NCBI RefSeq assembly: GCF_020535545.1
Contig: NZ_CP084753.1
Span: 310,001 to 374,000, forward strand
Source of the DNA: Roseateles sp. XES5
Lineage (GTDB): Bacteria > Pseudomonadota > Alphaproteobacteria > Rhizobiales > Rhizobiaceae
DNA length: 64,000 bases
Direction: 5' to 3'
Each line of letters starts with the position of its first letter. Within the stretch, counting starts at the first letter, position 1. Below the pieces are notes generated by a model. It saw only the letters and a list, made by a program, of their open reading frames with translations. It was not told where the DNA came from and did no database searches. A program made the translations under genes and the position numbers. Shown here piece after piece: positions 27,252 to 35,294 of the stretch.

Positions 27252-28244
27252 TCACGGCGAGATTGCTGACGAGGACCGGAGCACCAGGGTCGGCGCGGAG
27301 ATTGCCGGTGGCGCCGTCGTTCCGTCTTCCAGATGCGCAAGAAGCAGGTCGACCGCCGCCGCGGCCACCTGATCGAGGTGAAGGTCGACCGCGGTGAGGG
27401 GAGGCGTCGCCAGCTTGGCGCGCATGCCGTCATAGCGGGTGACGAGGCGGAGGTCTTCCGGGACACGGCGCCCCACCGCCCGCGCCGCGTCCAGAACGCC
27501 AGTTGCAAAGGCATCGACCGGCACACACAGGGCCGAAAGGGAAGGTTCCGCGCGCAGAAGCCGTTCGGCAGCTTCCGCGGCAGCCTGCTCGCCACCCCGT
27601 TCATCGACGCGGATAGCAATGGGAGAGGCGCCGGCACGCGACGCGTAGGCGGCTTCCATCTCGATGTAGGAATTGCGTCTTTGCTGCCCGGTGATCAGGC
27701 CGACGTGACCGTCCACGGAAAACAGATGGTCGAGCAGAAGCTGCGCCGTCGCGCCGCTCTGCAGATCCACGAAGGGAATGTCCTCCCGGCCCGGCGCGCG
27801 ACCGATGCACACGACGTTCACGCCGCGATCGGAAAAGAAATCGAGGACCGGATCGTCGCGTTCGGGCTCCACAACGATCGCGCCGTCCACTTCGAGCGCA
27901 TCGAGGCTGTCACGGGGCCCAAGAGGCGGCACGAGGCAAAGGGATATGCCGCGCGAAAACGCCGTAACGGCGGCGGCGGCGGCGATCTCCATCAGAAAGC
28001 CCAGTCGGGAAGGGCCAGCGGCCACGGCGAAGGGCATGGAGGAGACAAGGGCGATAGAGCCAGCCCGGCCGGTGCGCAGGCGCTGGGCTCGGTGGTTCGG
28101 GCGATAGCCGATCTCCCGGGCGAGCGCCTCGATGCGTTTGCGCGTTTCCGGCTCGACATGGCGCCGGCCACTGAAGGCGTGCGAGACGGTAGTAACGGAT
28201 ACGCCCGCGGCCTTCGCAAGGTCGGCGATTGTCGGTTTTCCCAT
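27252..28244 (-). CDS. LacI-family transcriptional regulator of the purine-type operon
   Basis: LacI/GalR regulator of 330 residues. The N-terminal HTH and hinge helix are TIADLAKAAGVSVTTVSHAF, with the conserved YRPNHRAQRLRTG hinge. The C-terminal part is a periplasmic-binding-like effector domain. I chose the ATG at 28244 with GGAGG upstream. It is divergent from the NCS2 permease operon across a 139-base gap with two LacI-type operator palindromes, and so probably represses both itself and that operon until an effector, perhaps a purine, is present. Confidence 0.92.
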   Translation of the reverse strand: MGKPTIADLAKAAGVSVTTVSHAFSGRRHVEPETRKRIEALAREIGYRPNHRAQRLRTGRAGSIALVSSMPFAVAAGPSRLGFLMEIAAAAAVTAFSRGISLCLVPPLGPRDSLDALEVDGAIVVEPERDDPVLDFFSDRGVNVVCIGRAPGREDIPFVDLQSGATAQLLLDHLFSVDGHVGLITGQQRRNSYIEMEAAYASRAGASPIAIRVDERGGEQAAAEAAERLLRAEPSLSALCVPVDAFATGVLDAARAVGRRVPEDLRLVTRYDGMRAKLATPPLTAVDLHLDQVAAAAVDLLLAHLEDGTTAPPAISAPTLVLRSSSAISP

Positions 28245-28287
28245 GGCCCCTCCAGTGACCCTCGTCCTAGCACGCAAGCACTCGTCA

Positions 28288-28350
28288 CGCAAAACGATTT
28301 GCAAAACAAAAATTCCGTGCTACGAAATGCGTCATGCAAAACGATTTGCA
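28288..28350 (+). promoter_or_regulatory. Two LacI-type operators flanking a candidate promoter of the NCS2 permease operon
   Basis: CGCAAAACGATTTGCA (28288-28303) and TGCAAAACGATTTGCA (28335-28350) share 15 of 16 bases and the central CG expected for LacI-family operators; their centres are 47 bases apart. A possible -35 TTGCAA (28299-28304) and -10 TACGAA (28321-28326) with 16-base spacing sit between them, so the second operator would cover the start site region. The pair suggests looping repression or independent control of the divergent genes. Confidence 0.65.
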
Positions 28351-28383
28351 TAATCGGCTTGAGGAGGCCGGGAGGAGAAAATC

Positions 28384-29751
28384 ATGCAGAATGAATTGAA
28401 TGGACTGGTCGATCCGGCCGACGAGCGGCTGCCGCTGCGCAGTCTCGCGCTGTTTGGCCTGCAACATGTGCTGGTGATGGCCGCTTCGCCCATCACCGCA
28501 GTCTTTCTCGTCAGCAAGGCGCTCGGCTTTACCGATACGGTGACGGTCTCGCTTATCAGCGCGACCTTCTTTGTCTGCGGCATCGGCTCGATGCTGCAAA
28601 GCTTCGGGCCGAAGGGTTTTGGCGCGCGCCTGCCCTTCATCATGGTGCCGGGCGGCGCGCCCATCGCCATCTTCCTGGCCATCGCGCAGCAGACCGACGT
28701 GCAGACGGCGGTCGGGGCCGTCATCATGACGGCACTGTTCTACTTTCTTGCCCTGCCGATCTTCCGCCGGTTGCTGCGCTACTTCCCGCCCATCGTCGTC
28801 GGCACCATGCTGCTGCTGGTCTCCGTCAACCTCGTGCGCATCTACGGCGTGACCATCACCGGCAAACCCGGAACGGAGGGTTTCGCCGCGCCGGTCGAGG
28901 TCGGCCTCGCCCTGATCACCATCGTTCTCACCATCGTGGCCGCGCGCGTCTTTTCCGGCACGCTCCAGCGGCTCGCCGTCATGCTCGGTCTTGTCGGCGG
29001 CTCGCTCGTCGCATTCGCGCTCGGCCATATGGACATGTCCGGCGTGCTCTCCGGCCCCGTGATCGCCGTTCCACAGCTTTTCCCCTTCGGCATGCCGAAG
29101 TTCGATTTCATCGCCGCCATTCCGCTGATCGTCTTCTCGATCATTTCCATGGCGGAGGCGACGGGGCAGACCATCGCGACGGCCGAGATCGTCGGACGGC
29201 GCGGCGATGCACACGCCATCGTTCCGGCGACCATCCGCGGCGATGCGCTGATGTCGCTGGTCGGCGGCCTGTTCGGAACGTCGCTGATCATCACCAGCGG
29301 TGAGAATGTCGGCATCGTGCGGGCGACGAACGTCAAGTCGCGCTACGTCACGGCCATGGCGGGGGCGATCCTCGTGGTGATCGCCCTGTTCGCGCCCATC
29401 GGGCGCATGGCGACAGCCTTGCCGGAGGCCGTTGTCGGCGGCACGGCGGTGATCGTCTTCTCCATCATCGGCGTCATCGGCATCGACCTGCTGCGCCGCG
29501 TCGATCTGCGCGAGCACGGGCCAATGTTCACGCTGGCCTCCGCACTGTCGATCGGTCTGCTGCCGATCCTGGTGCCCGGCGTTTACAGCCAGTTCCCGCA
29601 GTGGATCCAGATGATCCTCGGCAATGGGCTTGCCGCCGGCACCATCACGGCCGTCATCGTCAACGCCTTCTTCTCCCACCACGGCGCCAACCGGAACTCC
29701 GCGGAGACGGCGCCTTCCCTGCAATCCACCGCCCAAGGAGCCAGCGAGTGA
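28384..29751 (+). CDS. NCS2-family nucleobase permease (xanthine/uracil type)
   Basis: Inner-membrane importer of 455 residues with 12 to 14 expected helices. Family features are GLQHVLVMAASPITAVFLVSKALG near the N-terminus (QH motif in helix 1), the conserved ETTG-like element here reading MAEATGQTIATAEIVGR, and TSLIITSGENVGIVRAT with the N of the NAT signature region. It has a strong GGGAGGAG ribosome site. It heads an operon with a purine-deaminase-like amidohydrolase, so a purine substrate (xanthine, guanine, 8-oxopurine or uric acid) is likely. Confidence 0.9.
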   Translation: MQNELNGLVDPADERLPLRSLALFGLQHVLVMAASPITAVFLVSKALGFTDTVTVSLISATFFVCGIGSMLQSFGPKGFGARLPFIMVPGGAPIAIFLAIAQQTDVQTAVGAVIMTALFYFLALPIFRRLLRYFPPIVVGTMLLLVSVNLVRIYGVTITGKPGTEGFAAPVEVGLALITIVLTIVAARVFSGTLQRLAVMLGLVGGSLVAFALGHMDMSGVLSGPVIAVPQLFPFGMPKFDFIAAIPLIVFSIISMAEATGQTIATAEIVGRRGDAHAIVPATIRGDALMSLVGGLFGTSLIITSGENVGIVRATNVKSRYVTAMAGAILVVIALFAPIGRMATALPEAVVGGTAVIVFSIIGVIGIDLLRRVDLREHGPMFTLASALSIGLLPILVPGVYSQFPQWIQMILGNGLAAGTITAVIVNAFFSHHGANRNSAETAPSLQSTAQGASE

Positions 29752-31148
29752 GCGCGATCCGTGAAAACCTCTCCAGAACCGGCGATCTTCTTCTGCATCC
29801 CGGTCAGGTCCTGCTGCCGGAAGGGCCGCGTGCCGGCATGGCGGTGCTCGTTCGCGCCGGGATCTTCCACCGGGTCGATACGGTGGAGGCTGTGGCCCGC
29901 GACTATCCGGATCTGATCCCCGTCGATCTGCCAGATCATCTGCTGATGCCCGGCTTCGTCGATGCCCATACGCATCTCACCCAGTCGCTCGGCAAGTCGC
30001 TGGTCTTCGGAGAACCCTCCGAAATCTTCCGACGGATCTGGGTGCCGCTGGAGGGCAGCCTGGACGAGCGCATGGTCTATCTTTCGGCGAAGCTCGCGGC
30101 GCTCGAATGCCTGCGCGGCGGCTTCACCACCGCCGTCGATGCCGGCACCCGCTCCGAGGGCCATGTCGGCGCGCTGGTGCGGGCCGCAAGGGAGGTCGGG
30201 CTTCGCAGCGTCGTCGGCTTTATCTGCAACGATCTTGGGGGGACCGCCCAGATACCGCAAGCCGATGTCATCCTGCGCCAGGCCGGGGAACATCTGTCGA
30301 CCTACCGGCAGGACCCGCTGATCCATCCGTCGCTGGCGATCTCCATTCCGGAAGCGGCGAGCGACGGGATGCTGAAGGCGGCATCCGACATGGCGGCGGC
30401 GAACGGCGTGGTGTTCCAGACCCATGTCAACGAACATCTCGTCGCCGTCGAGCGTTCGCTTGTGGCGCGGGGGCGCCGGCCGATCGAGCATCTGGCGCAT
30501 CTCGGCGCCCTCGGCTCTCACGTCCTGCTCGCGCATTCGACGCTCATCACGCCGCATGAACTCAATCTCCTGCAGAAGACCGATACCGCCGTCGCCTACA
30601 ATCCGGTGGCGAGCCTCTGGAAGGGAAATGCGGTGGCGCCCGCCCTGCAAATGGCCGCGCTCGGCATTCGCTTCGGGCTGGGCACGGACGGAACGCGTGC
30701 GGATGGCTTCCGGCTGATGGACGCGGGCGAAGGCCTGCAGCGTGCCGGCTTCGGCCTCGCCACGGGGGACTCGTCCTGCGGCGGCGGCTGGCTCTGGCTC
30801 GACCGGGCGACGGCGGGCGCGGCGAACGCCGCCGGCCTCTCCGGCGTAACGGGGGCGATTGCCGACGGCCTCGCGGCCGATTTCCTGCTCGTCGATCTCG
30901 ACCGGCCCGAATTCACGCCTTCGCACGACCTGATGTGGGAACTCGTGCGTTACGGCAACCGCGACCAGATCGACGCCGTCTTCACGGCAGGGCAGCTCAG
31001 GCTCTGGCAGGGCTGGCCCGTCGAGTGGGATGCGCGTGCTCTTCTGGCAGAGGTTCGCGGCGATACGGCAGCGGCCATCGCCAAGGCTCCGATCCAGCGC
31101 ATCCATCCCGTTTCGCAAGCCCATCGAGGTCTCGGACAGTACCAATGA
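29748..31148 (+). CDS. Amidohydrolase-superfamily deaminase (guanine/8-oxopurine deaminase-like)
   Basis: Metal-dependent deaminase or hydrolase of the TRZ/ATZ class, 466 residues. Metal ligands are visible: H74 and H76 in PGFVDAHTHL, a further His in FQTHVNEH, His in LLAHSTLI, and the catalytic Asp in GLGTDGTRADG. The start is GTG at 29748, inside the permease stop (GTGA overlap), with AAGGAG seven bases upstream; an earlier frame to 29601 overlaps the permease and is not used. With the NCS2 permease it points to purine or pyrimidine ring deamination, but hydrolysis of s-triazine-like rings is also possible in this class. Confidence 0.88.
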   Translation: MSAIRENLSRTGDLLLHPGQVLLPEGPRAGMAVLVRAGIFHRVDTVEAVARDYPDLIPVDLPDHLLMPGFVDAHTHLTQSLGKSLVFGEPSEIFRRIWVPLEGSLDERMVYLSAKLAALECLRGGFTTAVDAGTRSEGHVGALVRAAREVGLRSVVGFICNDLGGTAQIPQADVILRQAGEHLSTYRQDPLIHPSLAISIPEAASDGMLKAASDMAAANGVVFQTHVNEHLVAVERSLVARGRRPIEHLAHLGALGSHVLLAHSTLITPHELNLLQKTDTAVAYNPVASLWKGNAVAPALQMAALGIRFGLGTDGTRADGFRLMDAGEGLQRAGFGLATGDSSCGGGWLWLDRATAGAANAAGLSGVTGAIADGLAADFLLVDLDRPEFTPSHDLMWELVRYGNRDQIDAVFTAGQLRLWQGWPVEWDARALLAEVRGDTAAAIAKAPIQRIHPVSQAHRGLGQYQ

Positions 31149-31852
31149 GCATGAATCTTATCGCCATCCTGGCGGTCGTCACCTTCGTTTCAGCCTTCAT
31201 CCAGGGATCGCTCGGCATCGGTTTCGCGCTGATCGTGGCGCCTGTCGTCGGCATGCTGAAACCAGAACTCCTGCCCGTCACCCTGCTGCTGCTGATGCTA
31301 CCGCTCAACTTGCATGTCGCGGTTCGCGAGCGCGACCATGTCGACTGGTCGGGCGCGACGTGGATCAGCATCGGGCGTTTCGCGGGAACCTTCGCCGGCC
31401 TCTGGTTGCTGGCGGCCCTTTCGGTCGACCAGCTCGATCTTGCCGTCGGCATCTTCACCGTGGTTGCCGCAGGCGCCGCGCTGGTCGCCCCGCCTTTCTC
31501 GCCGAACAAGCCGAGCGCATTGGGCGTCGGCCTGTTCACGGGCGTCACAGAAACCGCGACCGGCATCGGCGGGCCGCCGCTCGCTCTCCTCTACCAGCAT
31601 GCCAAAGCGCCCGTCCTGAGGGCGACGGTCGCGCTTTGCTTCTTCGTCGGCGAGATCATGTCGCTGGTGGTGCTGGCCTTTTCGGGGCGCATCGGCTCGG
31701 AGCAACTGCTTGCCGCTCTCTACCTGGCGCCGCCGGTCCTCCTGGGCAGCGCGGCTTCCCGGCTGGCGCATCACCGCATCGGCGGACGCGGGCTGCGGCT
31801 CGGCGTCCTCGCATTCGCGATCGTGAGCGGATTGTTCCTTATCTTGCGCTGA
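31145..31852 (+). CDS. TauE/SafE-family membrane exporter
   Basis: A 235-residue membrane protein with about seven to eight hydrophobic stretches and the family's duplicated half: FIQGSLGIGFALIVAPVVG near the N-terminus and GVTETATGIGGPPLALLYQ in the second half. TauE/SafE proteins export sulfite, sulfoacetate or other small organic anions. The ATG overlaps the amidohydrolase stop by four bases. As the third gene of the operon it could export a by-product anion of nucleobase breakdown, or import a related anion; which is not known. Confidence 0.85.
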   Translation: MSMNLIAILAVVTFVSAFIQGSLGIGFALIVAPVVGMLKPELLPVTLLLLMLPLNLHVAVRERDHVDWSGATWISIGRFAGTFAGLWLLAALSVDQLDLAVGIFTVVAAGAALVAPPFSPNKPSALGVGLFTGVTETATGIGGPPLALLYQHAKAPVLRATVALCFFVGEIMSLVVLAFSGRIGSEQLLAALYLAPPVLLGSAASRLAHHRIGGRGLRLGVLAFAIVSGLFLILR

Positions 31853-31862
31853 ACCGTTTGAC

Positions 31863-31928
31863 GCCGAGGCTTCGCGCCGGCTCTTCGCCTTCCTTCTCTT
31901 TGGCGAGCCCCGGTTTGCCAGCCTCGGC
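31863..31928. terminator. Nested stem-loop between convergent genes
   Basis: GCCGAGGCT (31863-31871) pairs perfectly with AGCCTCGGC (31920-31928); inside, GGCTC-TT-CGCC (31879-31889) can pair with GGCGAGCC (31902-31909). It lies between the convergent stops of the TauE-like gene (31852) and the PhyH gene (31942). No U-rich tract follows, so it may act as a transcript-stabilising or factor-assisted terminator structure. Confidence 0.4.
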
Positions 31929-31941
31929 GCGGCCAAATCAG

Positions 31942-32778
31942 TCAGCTTGGATCTGCGCCCATCACCAGACCTTCGATGTCGTGTTTCTGGCTGATCGGCA
32001 CGAGCTCATCAACGACGCGGCAGACGAGGTGTTTCCTGGCGATTTCGGGAAGTGCATCGTACCAGTCACGCGTCACCATCATGTCGTGCAGCTCTGCGTG
32101 TCCAGCGCCCGGCCTGTCGACCCCAAGCACCATGACGGGCCGCGCAATCGGGGACTGATGTTCGGTGCCCCGATGGACCGTCAGGGCCGAACGGCAGGAT
32201 ATGTCGCCTCGCTGGGGGTATTTGCGCGTGGCGCGCTCCTGGAAACGCCCCCACAGCGCCTTGTCCGGGAACATTTCGTGCTTCCACGCGCGACCGTCAT
32301 CATATTGCGTTCCCGGCGCCACTTCGAACGGACCCATGTCTTCGGTGACGTCGACACCGGTAAGGTTGAAAGCGAGCGAGGTGATCTGACGGTCGCGATA
32401 GGTGTCGACGGGAGAGGGGAAATCGCGATGCCAGGGCTGGTATTTCGCGCCCTGGAACGGCACGTCGAGCCCGATCTCCACGATCTGGTAGTCCGGTCCG
32501 AGCACGTTTGTGCAGACATCCACGACCCATGGATGGACGATGAGGTCGACGAACCCGCGGAAAGCTTGCGGGTGGATTTCGACATACCAGCGTCGCGGCC
32601 CCCGGCCGACCGCGCCACCGGGCCTTTGGATCGCCTCCCAGAAGGCGGTCATCATGTCCTCGCGCATCGCATCGGCCCATTGCGGGCTGAAAGCACCCTT
32701 CAGTCCGATGATGCCGTCTGCCGCCAACTGCGTCATTTGGGCAGCGATGTCGTAGTCGAATGCTGTTTTCGTGTTCAT
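31942..32778 (-). CDS. Phytanoyl-CoA dioxygenase (PhyH)-family protein
   Basis: Fe(II)/2-oxoglutarate dioxygenase fold, 278 residues. The facial triad is recognisable: H117 and D119 in PWHRDFP and a distal His, probably H202, in LTVHRGTEH. The family includes hydroxylases of ectoine, small acids, halogenated compounds and natural products; the actual substrate is unknown. It stands alone, divergent from a LacI-type regulator across a gap with a perfect 20-base palindrome, so it is probably induced by its own substrate. Confidence 0.88.
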   Translation of the reverse strand: MNTKTAFDYDIAAQMTQLAADGIIGLKGAFSPQWADAMREDMMTAFWEAIQRPGGAVGRGPRRWYVEIHPQAFRGFVDLIVHPWVVDVCTNVLGPDYQIVEIGLDVPFQGAKYQPWHRDFPSPVDTYRDRQITSLAFNLTGVDVTEDMGPFEVAPGTQYDDGRAWKHEMFPDKALWGRFQERATRKYPQRGDISCRSALTVHRGTEHQSPIARPVMVLGVDRPGAGHAELHDMMVTRDWYDALPEIARKHLVCRVVDELVPISQKHDIEGLVMGADPS

Positions 32779-32812
32779 CCGGTTCTCCTCCCGATTTCCG
32801 GCAAGGCTACTG

Positions 32813-32832
32813 TGACTAATAATTATTAGTCA
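32813..32832. promoter_or_regulatory. Perfect 20-bp palindrome between phyH-like and lacI-like genes
   Basis: TGACTAATAATTATTAGTCA is an exact palindrome located 35 bases upstream of the PhyH start (32778) and 49 bases upstream of the LacI start (32881). It is the obvious operator for the divergent LacI-family regulator. Unusually, the centre is AT-rich and lacks the CG step that most LacI-family operators carry. Confidence 0.65.
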
Positions 32833-32880
32833 ATGGCCGATTTTTATTAGCTGGTGTAGAAGGAGAGAAACGGGGGAAGC

Positions 32881-33921
32881 ATGAGCGGTCGACAGACAAC
32901 AAAGCGGGTGACCATGATGGATGTCGCCAAGGCGGCAGGCTGCTCGCAGGCCACGGTCTCCGTCGTGCTCAACAACGTGATGGACATCAAGATTTCTCCC
33001 GACCTTCGGGCCCGCGTGCTGGACGTCGCGCGAACCCTCGGTTACGGGCTCGCAAGTCCCATACGACGCGCCGGGCTGGAGGATCTGAGAGAAGGCTGCA
33101 TCGGCTTCATCGTCGACCAGCTCGCGACCACGCCCGAAGCCGTCAACGCCATCGAGGGCGCTCGGCACGCCTCCTGGGAAAAGGACGTGACCATTCTTGT
33201 CGCACAGACGCAGGGGCGGGCCGAGCACGAGCGCAAGGCTCTGGCGCGCCTTCTTCAGGCCGGCGCGCAGGGCATCGTCTATATGTCTGTGTTTACCCGT
33301 CGCGTATCGCTCGACCCGGTTTTCGACGACCTTCCCGTGCCGCTGGTTCTGCTGAATTGCTACACCAGCGACAACCGCTTTCCCGCTGTCGTTCCCGATG
33401 AAGTGACGGGCGGGCGAATGGCGACGGCGTCTCTCATCCGGAAAGGCCACAGACGCATCGGCACGATTGTCGGAGAGAGCTTCATGGAGGCCGCCCAGGA
33501 CCGGCTGACCGGCTATCGCGAGGCGCTGGCAGAGGCCGGGCTCGCCTATGACGACCGTCTGGTGGTGGAGGGAAACTGGACGCCGACCTCCGGATACGAG
33601 GCGACCCAAAAGCTTCTGTCGCTTCGCGAGCCGCCCTCGGCGATCTTTTGTCAAAACGACAAGATGGCGATGGGGTGTTTCGGTGCGATCGGCGAGGCGG
33701 GTTTGCGCATCCCCGGCGACATTTCCGTCGTCGGCTACGATGATGACGAGCTTTCACGTCATCTTCGTCCGCAACTGACGACCCTGGAGCTTCCGCACCG
33801 CCCCATGGGCGCCTGGGCCATCGAGCAACTCGCCAGGAAGGCTCGCTCGATGCACCGCGGCACGCATAAAGTCGGATGTACATTCGTCGCCCGGGGCTCG
33901 ATCGGTCGCAAATCGAACTGA
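32881..33921 (+). CDS. LacI-family transcriptional regulator, divergent from PhyH dioxygenase
   Basis: Regulator of 346 residues with the LacI HTH (TMMDVAKAAGCSQATVSVVL) followed by a slightly unusual hinge (RTLGYGLASPIRRAG) in place of the usual YRPN motif, and a periplasmic-binding-like domain (PPSAIFCQNDKMAMGCFGAI). A good ribosome site GGGGGAAGC precedes the ATG. It probably controls the PhyH gene and itself through the palindrome at 32813-32832. Confidence 0.9.
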   Translation: MSGRQTTKRVTMMDVAKAAGCSQATVSVVLNNVMDIKISPDLRARVLDVARTLGYGLASPIRRAGLEDLREGCIGFIVDQLATTPEAVNAIEGARHASWEKDVTILVAQTQGRAEHERKALARLLQAGAQGIVYMSVFTRRVSLDPVFDDLPVPLVLLNCYTSDNRFPAVVPDEVTGGRMATASLIRKGHRRIGTIVGESFMEAAQDRLTGYREALAEAGLAYDDRLVVEGNWTPTSGYEATQKLLSLREPPSAIFCQNDKMAMGCFGAIGEAGLRIPGDISVVGYDDDELSRHLRPQLTTLELPHRPMGAWAIEQLARKARSMHRGTHKVGCTFVARGSIGRKSN

Positions 33922-33939
33922 GCGCGGATCCCCCCTCAT

Positions 33940-33968
33940 GGCTGCGGCTTCATCGTCAAGCCGCAGCC
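33940..33968. terminator. Bidirectional terminator hairpin
   Basis: GGCTGCGGCTT (33940-33950) and AAGCCGCAGCC (33958-33968) form a perfect 11-bp GC-rich stem with a 7-base loop. It lies between the convergent stops of the lacI-like gene (33921) and the class III aminotransferase-like gene (33976), where it can end transcription from both sides, though no long U-tract is present. Confidence 0.7.
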
Positions 33969-33975
33969 CCACAAA

Positions 33976-35292
33976 CTAGAGGGTCTTCAGGACGTCACCC
34001 AGCGCATCCACCACCATGTCGGCATTCTCGCGGGAGAAGACGAGGGGAGGGCGGATTTTCAGGACATTGGCGCGAGGGCCGGAGGCGCTGATAAGGATAC
34101 GGCGCTCCCGCAGGCCGTTGACGATGCGGGTGGTGAGGGTCGCATCGGGGCTCTTGGCGGCCGGATCGGCGACGATCTCGACGCCAACGAAGAGGCCGGA
34201 ACCGCGCACGTCGCCGATGGCGCCATAGCGGCCGGAAAGGCTCTTCAGGCCGTCCATCAGGTGGCGGCCGACGTCCAGCGCGCTCTGCTGCAGGCCTTCG
34301 GTGCGAATGACATCGAGCACCGCCTTGCCGGCAGCCGCGGCGACGGGGTTGCCGCCGAACGTGTTGAAATAGCGCGCCTTCGGGCCGAAATCGGCGATGA
34401 CCTCCGGCCGCAGCACGATGCCGGCCATCGGATAGCCGTTGCCCATCGGCTTGCCGATCGTCACCATGTCGGGTGCAACGCCGTGGCGCTCGAAACCCCA
34501 CATGGCCTCGCCCGTGCGACCGAAGCCCGGCTGCACCTCGTCGGCGACGAAAAGGCCGCCGGCCTCGTGAATGGCGTCGACTGCCGGCTTCAGGAAGCCG
34601 CGGGGTCCCGCGAAGATGCCGTCGCTCGAGAAGATCGTATCGGTGATCAGCATGGCCGGCTTGATGCCATGGCGCTTGAGGTCGGCGATGGCGGCGCGAA
34701 CATCGCGGCCGAACTTCTCCATCATCTCCTCGGGCGAATGGCGGTAGCCGTCCGGCGCCGGCACGGTGCGGACATGCGGGCCGAGCGTCACGGATTCGCC
34801 GAGCGACGGCGAGAATTCGGCGACCGCGCCCGTCAGGCCGTGATAGGCAAGATCCGTGGCGATGATGCCGGTGCCGCCGGTGACGAACCGGGCGATGCGC
34901 ACGGCAAGATCGTTGGCTTCACTGCCCGTGCAGGTGAACATGGCCTGGCTCAACGTGTCCGGGAAGGTCGCCGTCAGCGTTTCCGCATAGTCTACGATGC
35001 CCTCGTGCAGATAACGCGTGTGGGTGTTGAGCACGGCGGTCTGGCGGGTGATCGCCTCCACAACGCGCGGATGGCAATGGCCGAGCGAGGCGACGTTGTT
35101 GTAGGCGTCGAGATAGCGCTCGCCGGCAGCGTCATAGAGGAAGACGCCTTCGCCGCGCACGAGATGGAGCGGCTTTTCGTAGAACAGGCGATAGGCGGGA
35201 CCGAGCACTTTCTCCCGGCGGGCGATCAGCGCCCGTTCGGCCTCGCTCAGCCGTTCGAAATCCTCGCGCGAAAATGCATTCACCATCGACAT
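33976..35292 (-). CDS. Class III aminotransferase-fold protein, probable amino-alcohol phosphate phospholyase
   Basis: PLP enzyme of 438 residues. The PLP lysine is K281 in the motif [10 protein letters not shown], and the Asp that holds the cofactor ring is in [12 protein letters not shown]. The GKPMGNG form is characteristic of the branch with ethanolamine-phosphate and 5-phosphohydroxylysine phospholyases (human ETNPPL/PHYKPL), rather than ordinary transaminases. The start at 35292 is two bases after the stop of an APH-fold kinase gene, matching the kinase-then-lyase logic: phosphorylate an amino alcohol, then eliminate phosphate and ammonia to give an aldehyde. An ordinary omega-transaminase role remains possible. 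Confidence 0.87.
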   Translation of the reverse strand: MSMVNAFSREDFERLSEAERALIARREKVLGPAYRLFYEKPLHLVRGEGVFLYDAAGERYLDAYNNVASLGHCHPRVVEAITRQTAVLNTHTRYLHEGIVDYAETLTATFPDTLSQAMFTCTGSEANDLAVRIARFVTGGTGIIATDLAYHGLTGAVAEFSPSLGESVTLGPHVRTVPAPDGYRHSPEEMMEKFGRDVRAAIADLKRHGIKPAMLITDTIFSSDGIFAGPRGFLKPAVDAIHEAGGLFVADEVQPGFGRTGEAMWGFERHGVAPDMVTIGKPMGNGYPMAGIVLRPEVIADFGPKARYFNTFGGNPVAAAAGKAVLDVIRTEGLQQSALDVGRHLMDGLKSLSGRYGAIGDVRGSGLFVGVEIVADPAAKSPDATLTTRIVNGLRERRILISASGPRANVLKIRPPLVFSRENADMVVDALGDVLKTL

Positions 35293-35294
35293 GA

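Noticed and set aside
28285..29736. A 483-codon minus-strand frame rich in Asp, His and Arg
   Set aside because: It is the complement of the NCS2 permease; the amino-acid composition is typical of antisense reading of membrane genes.
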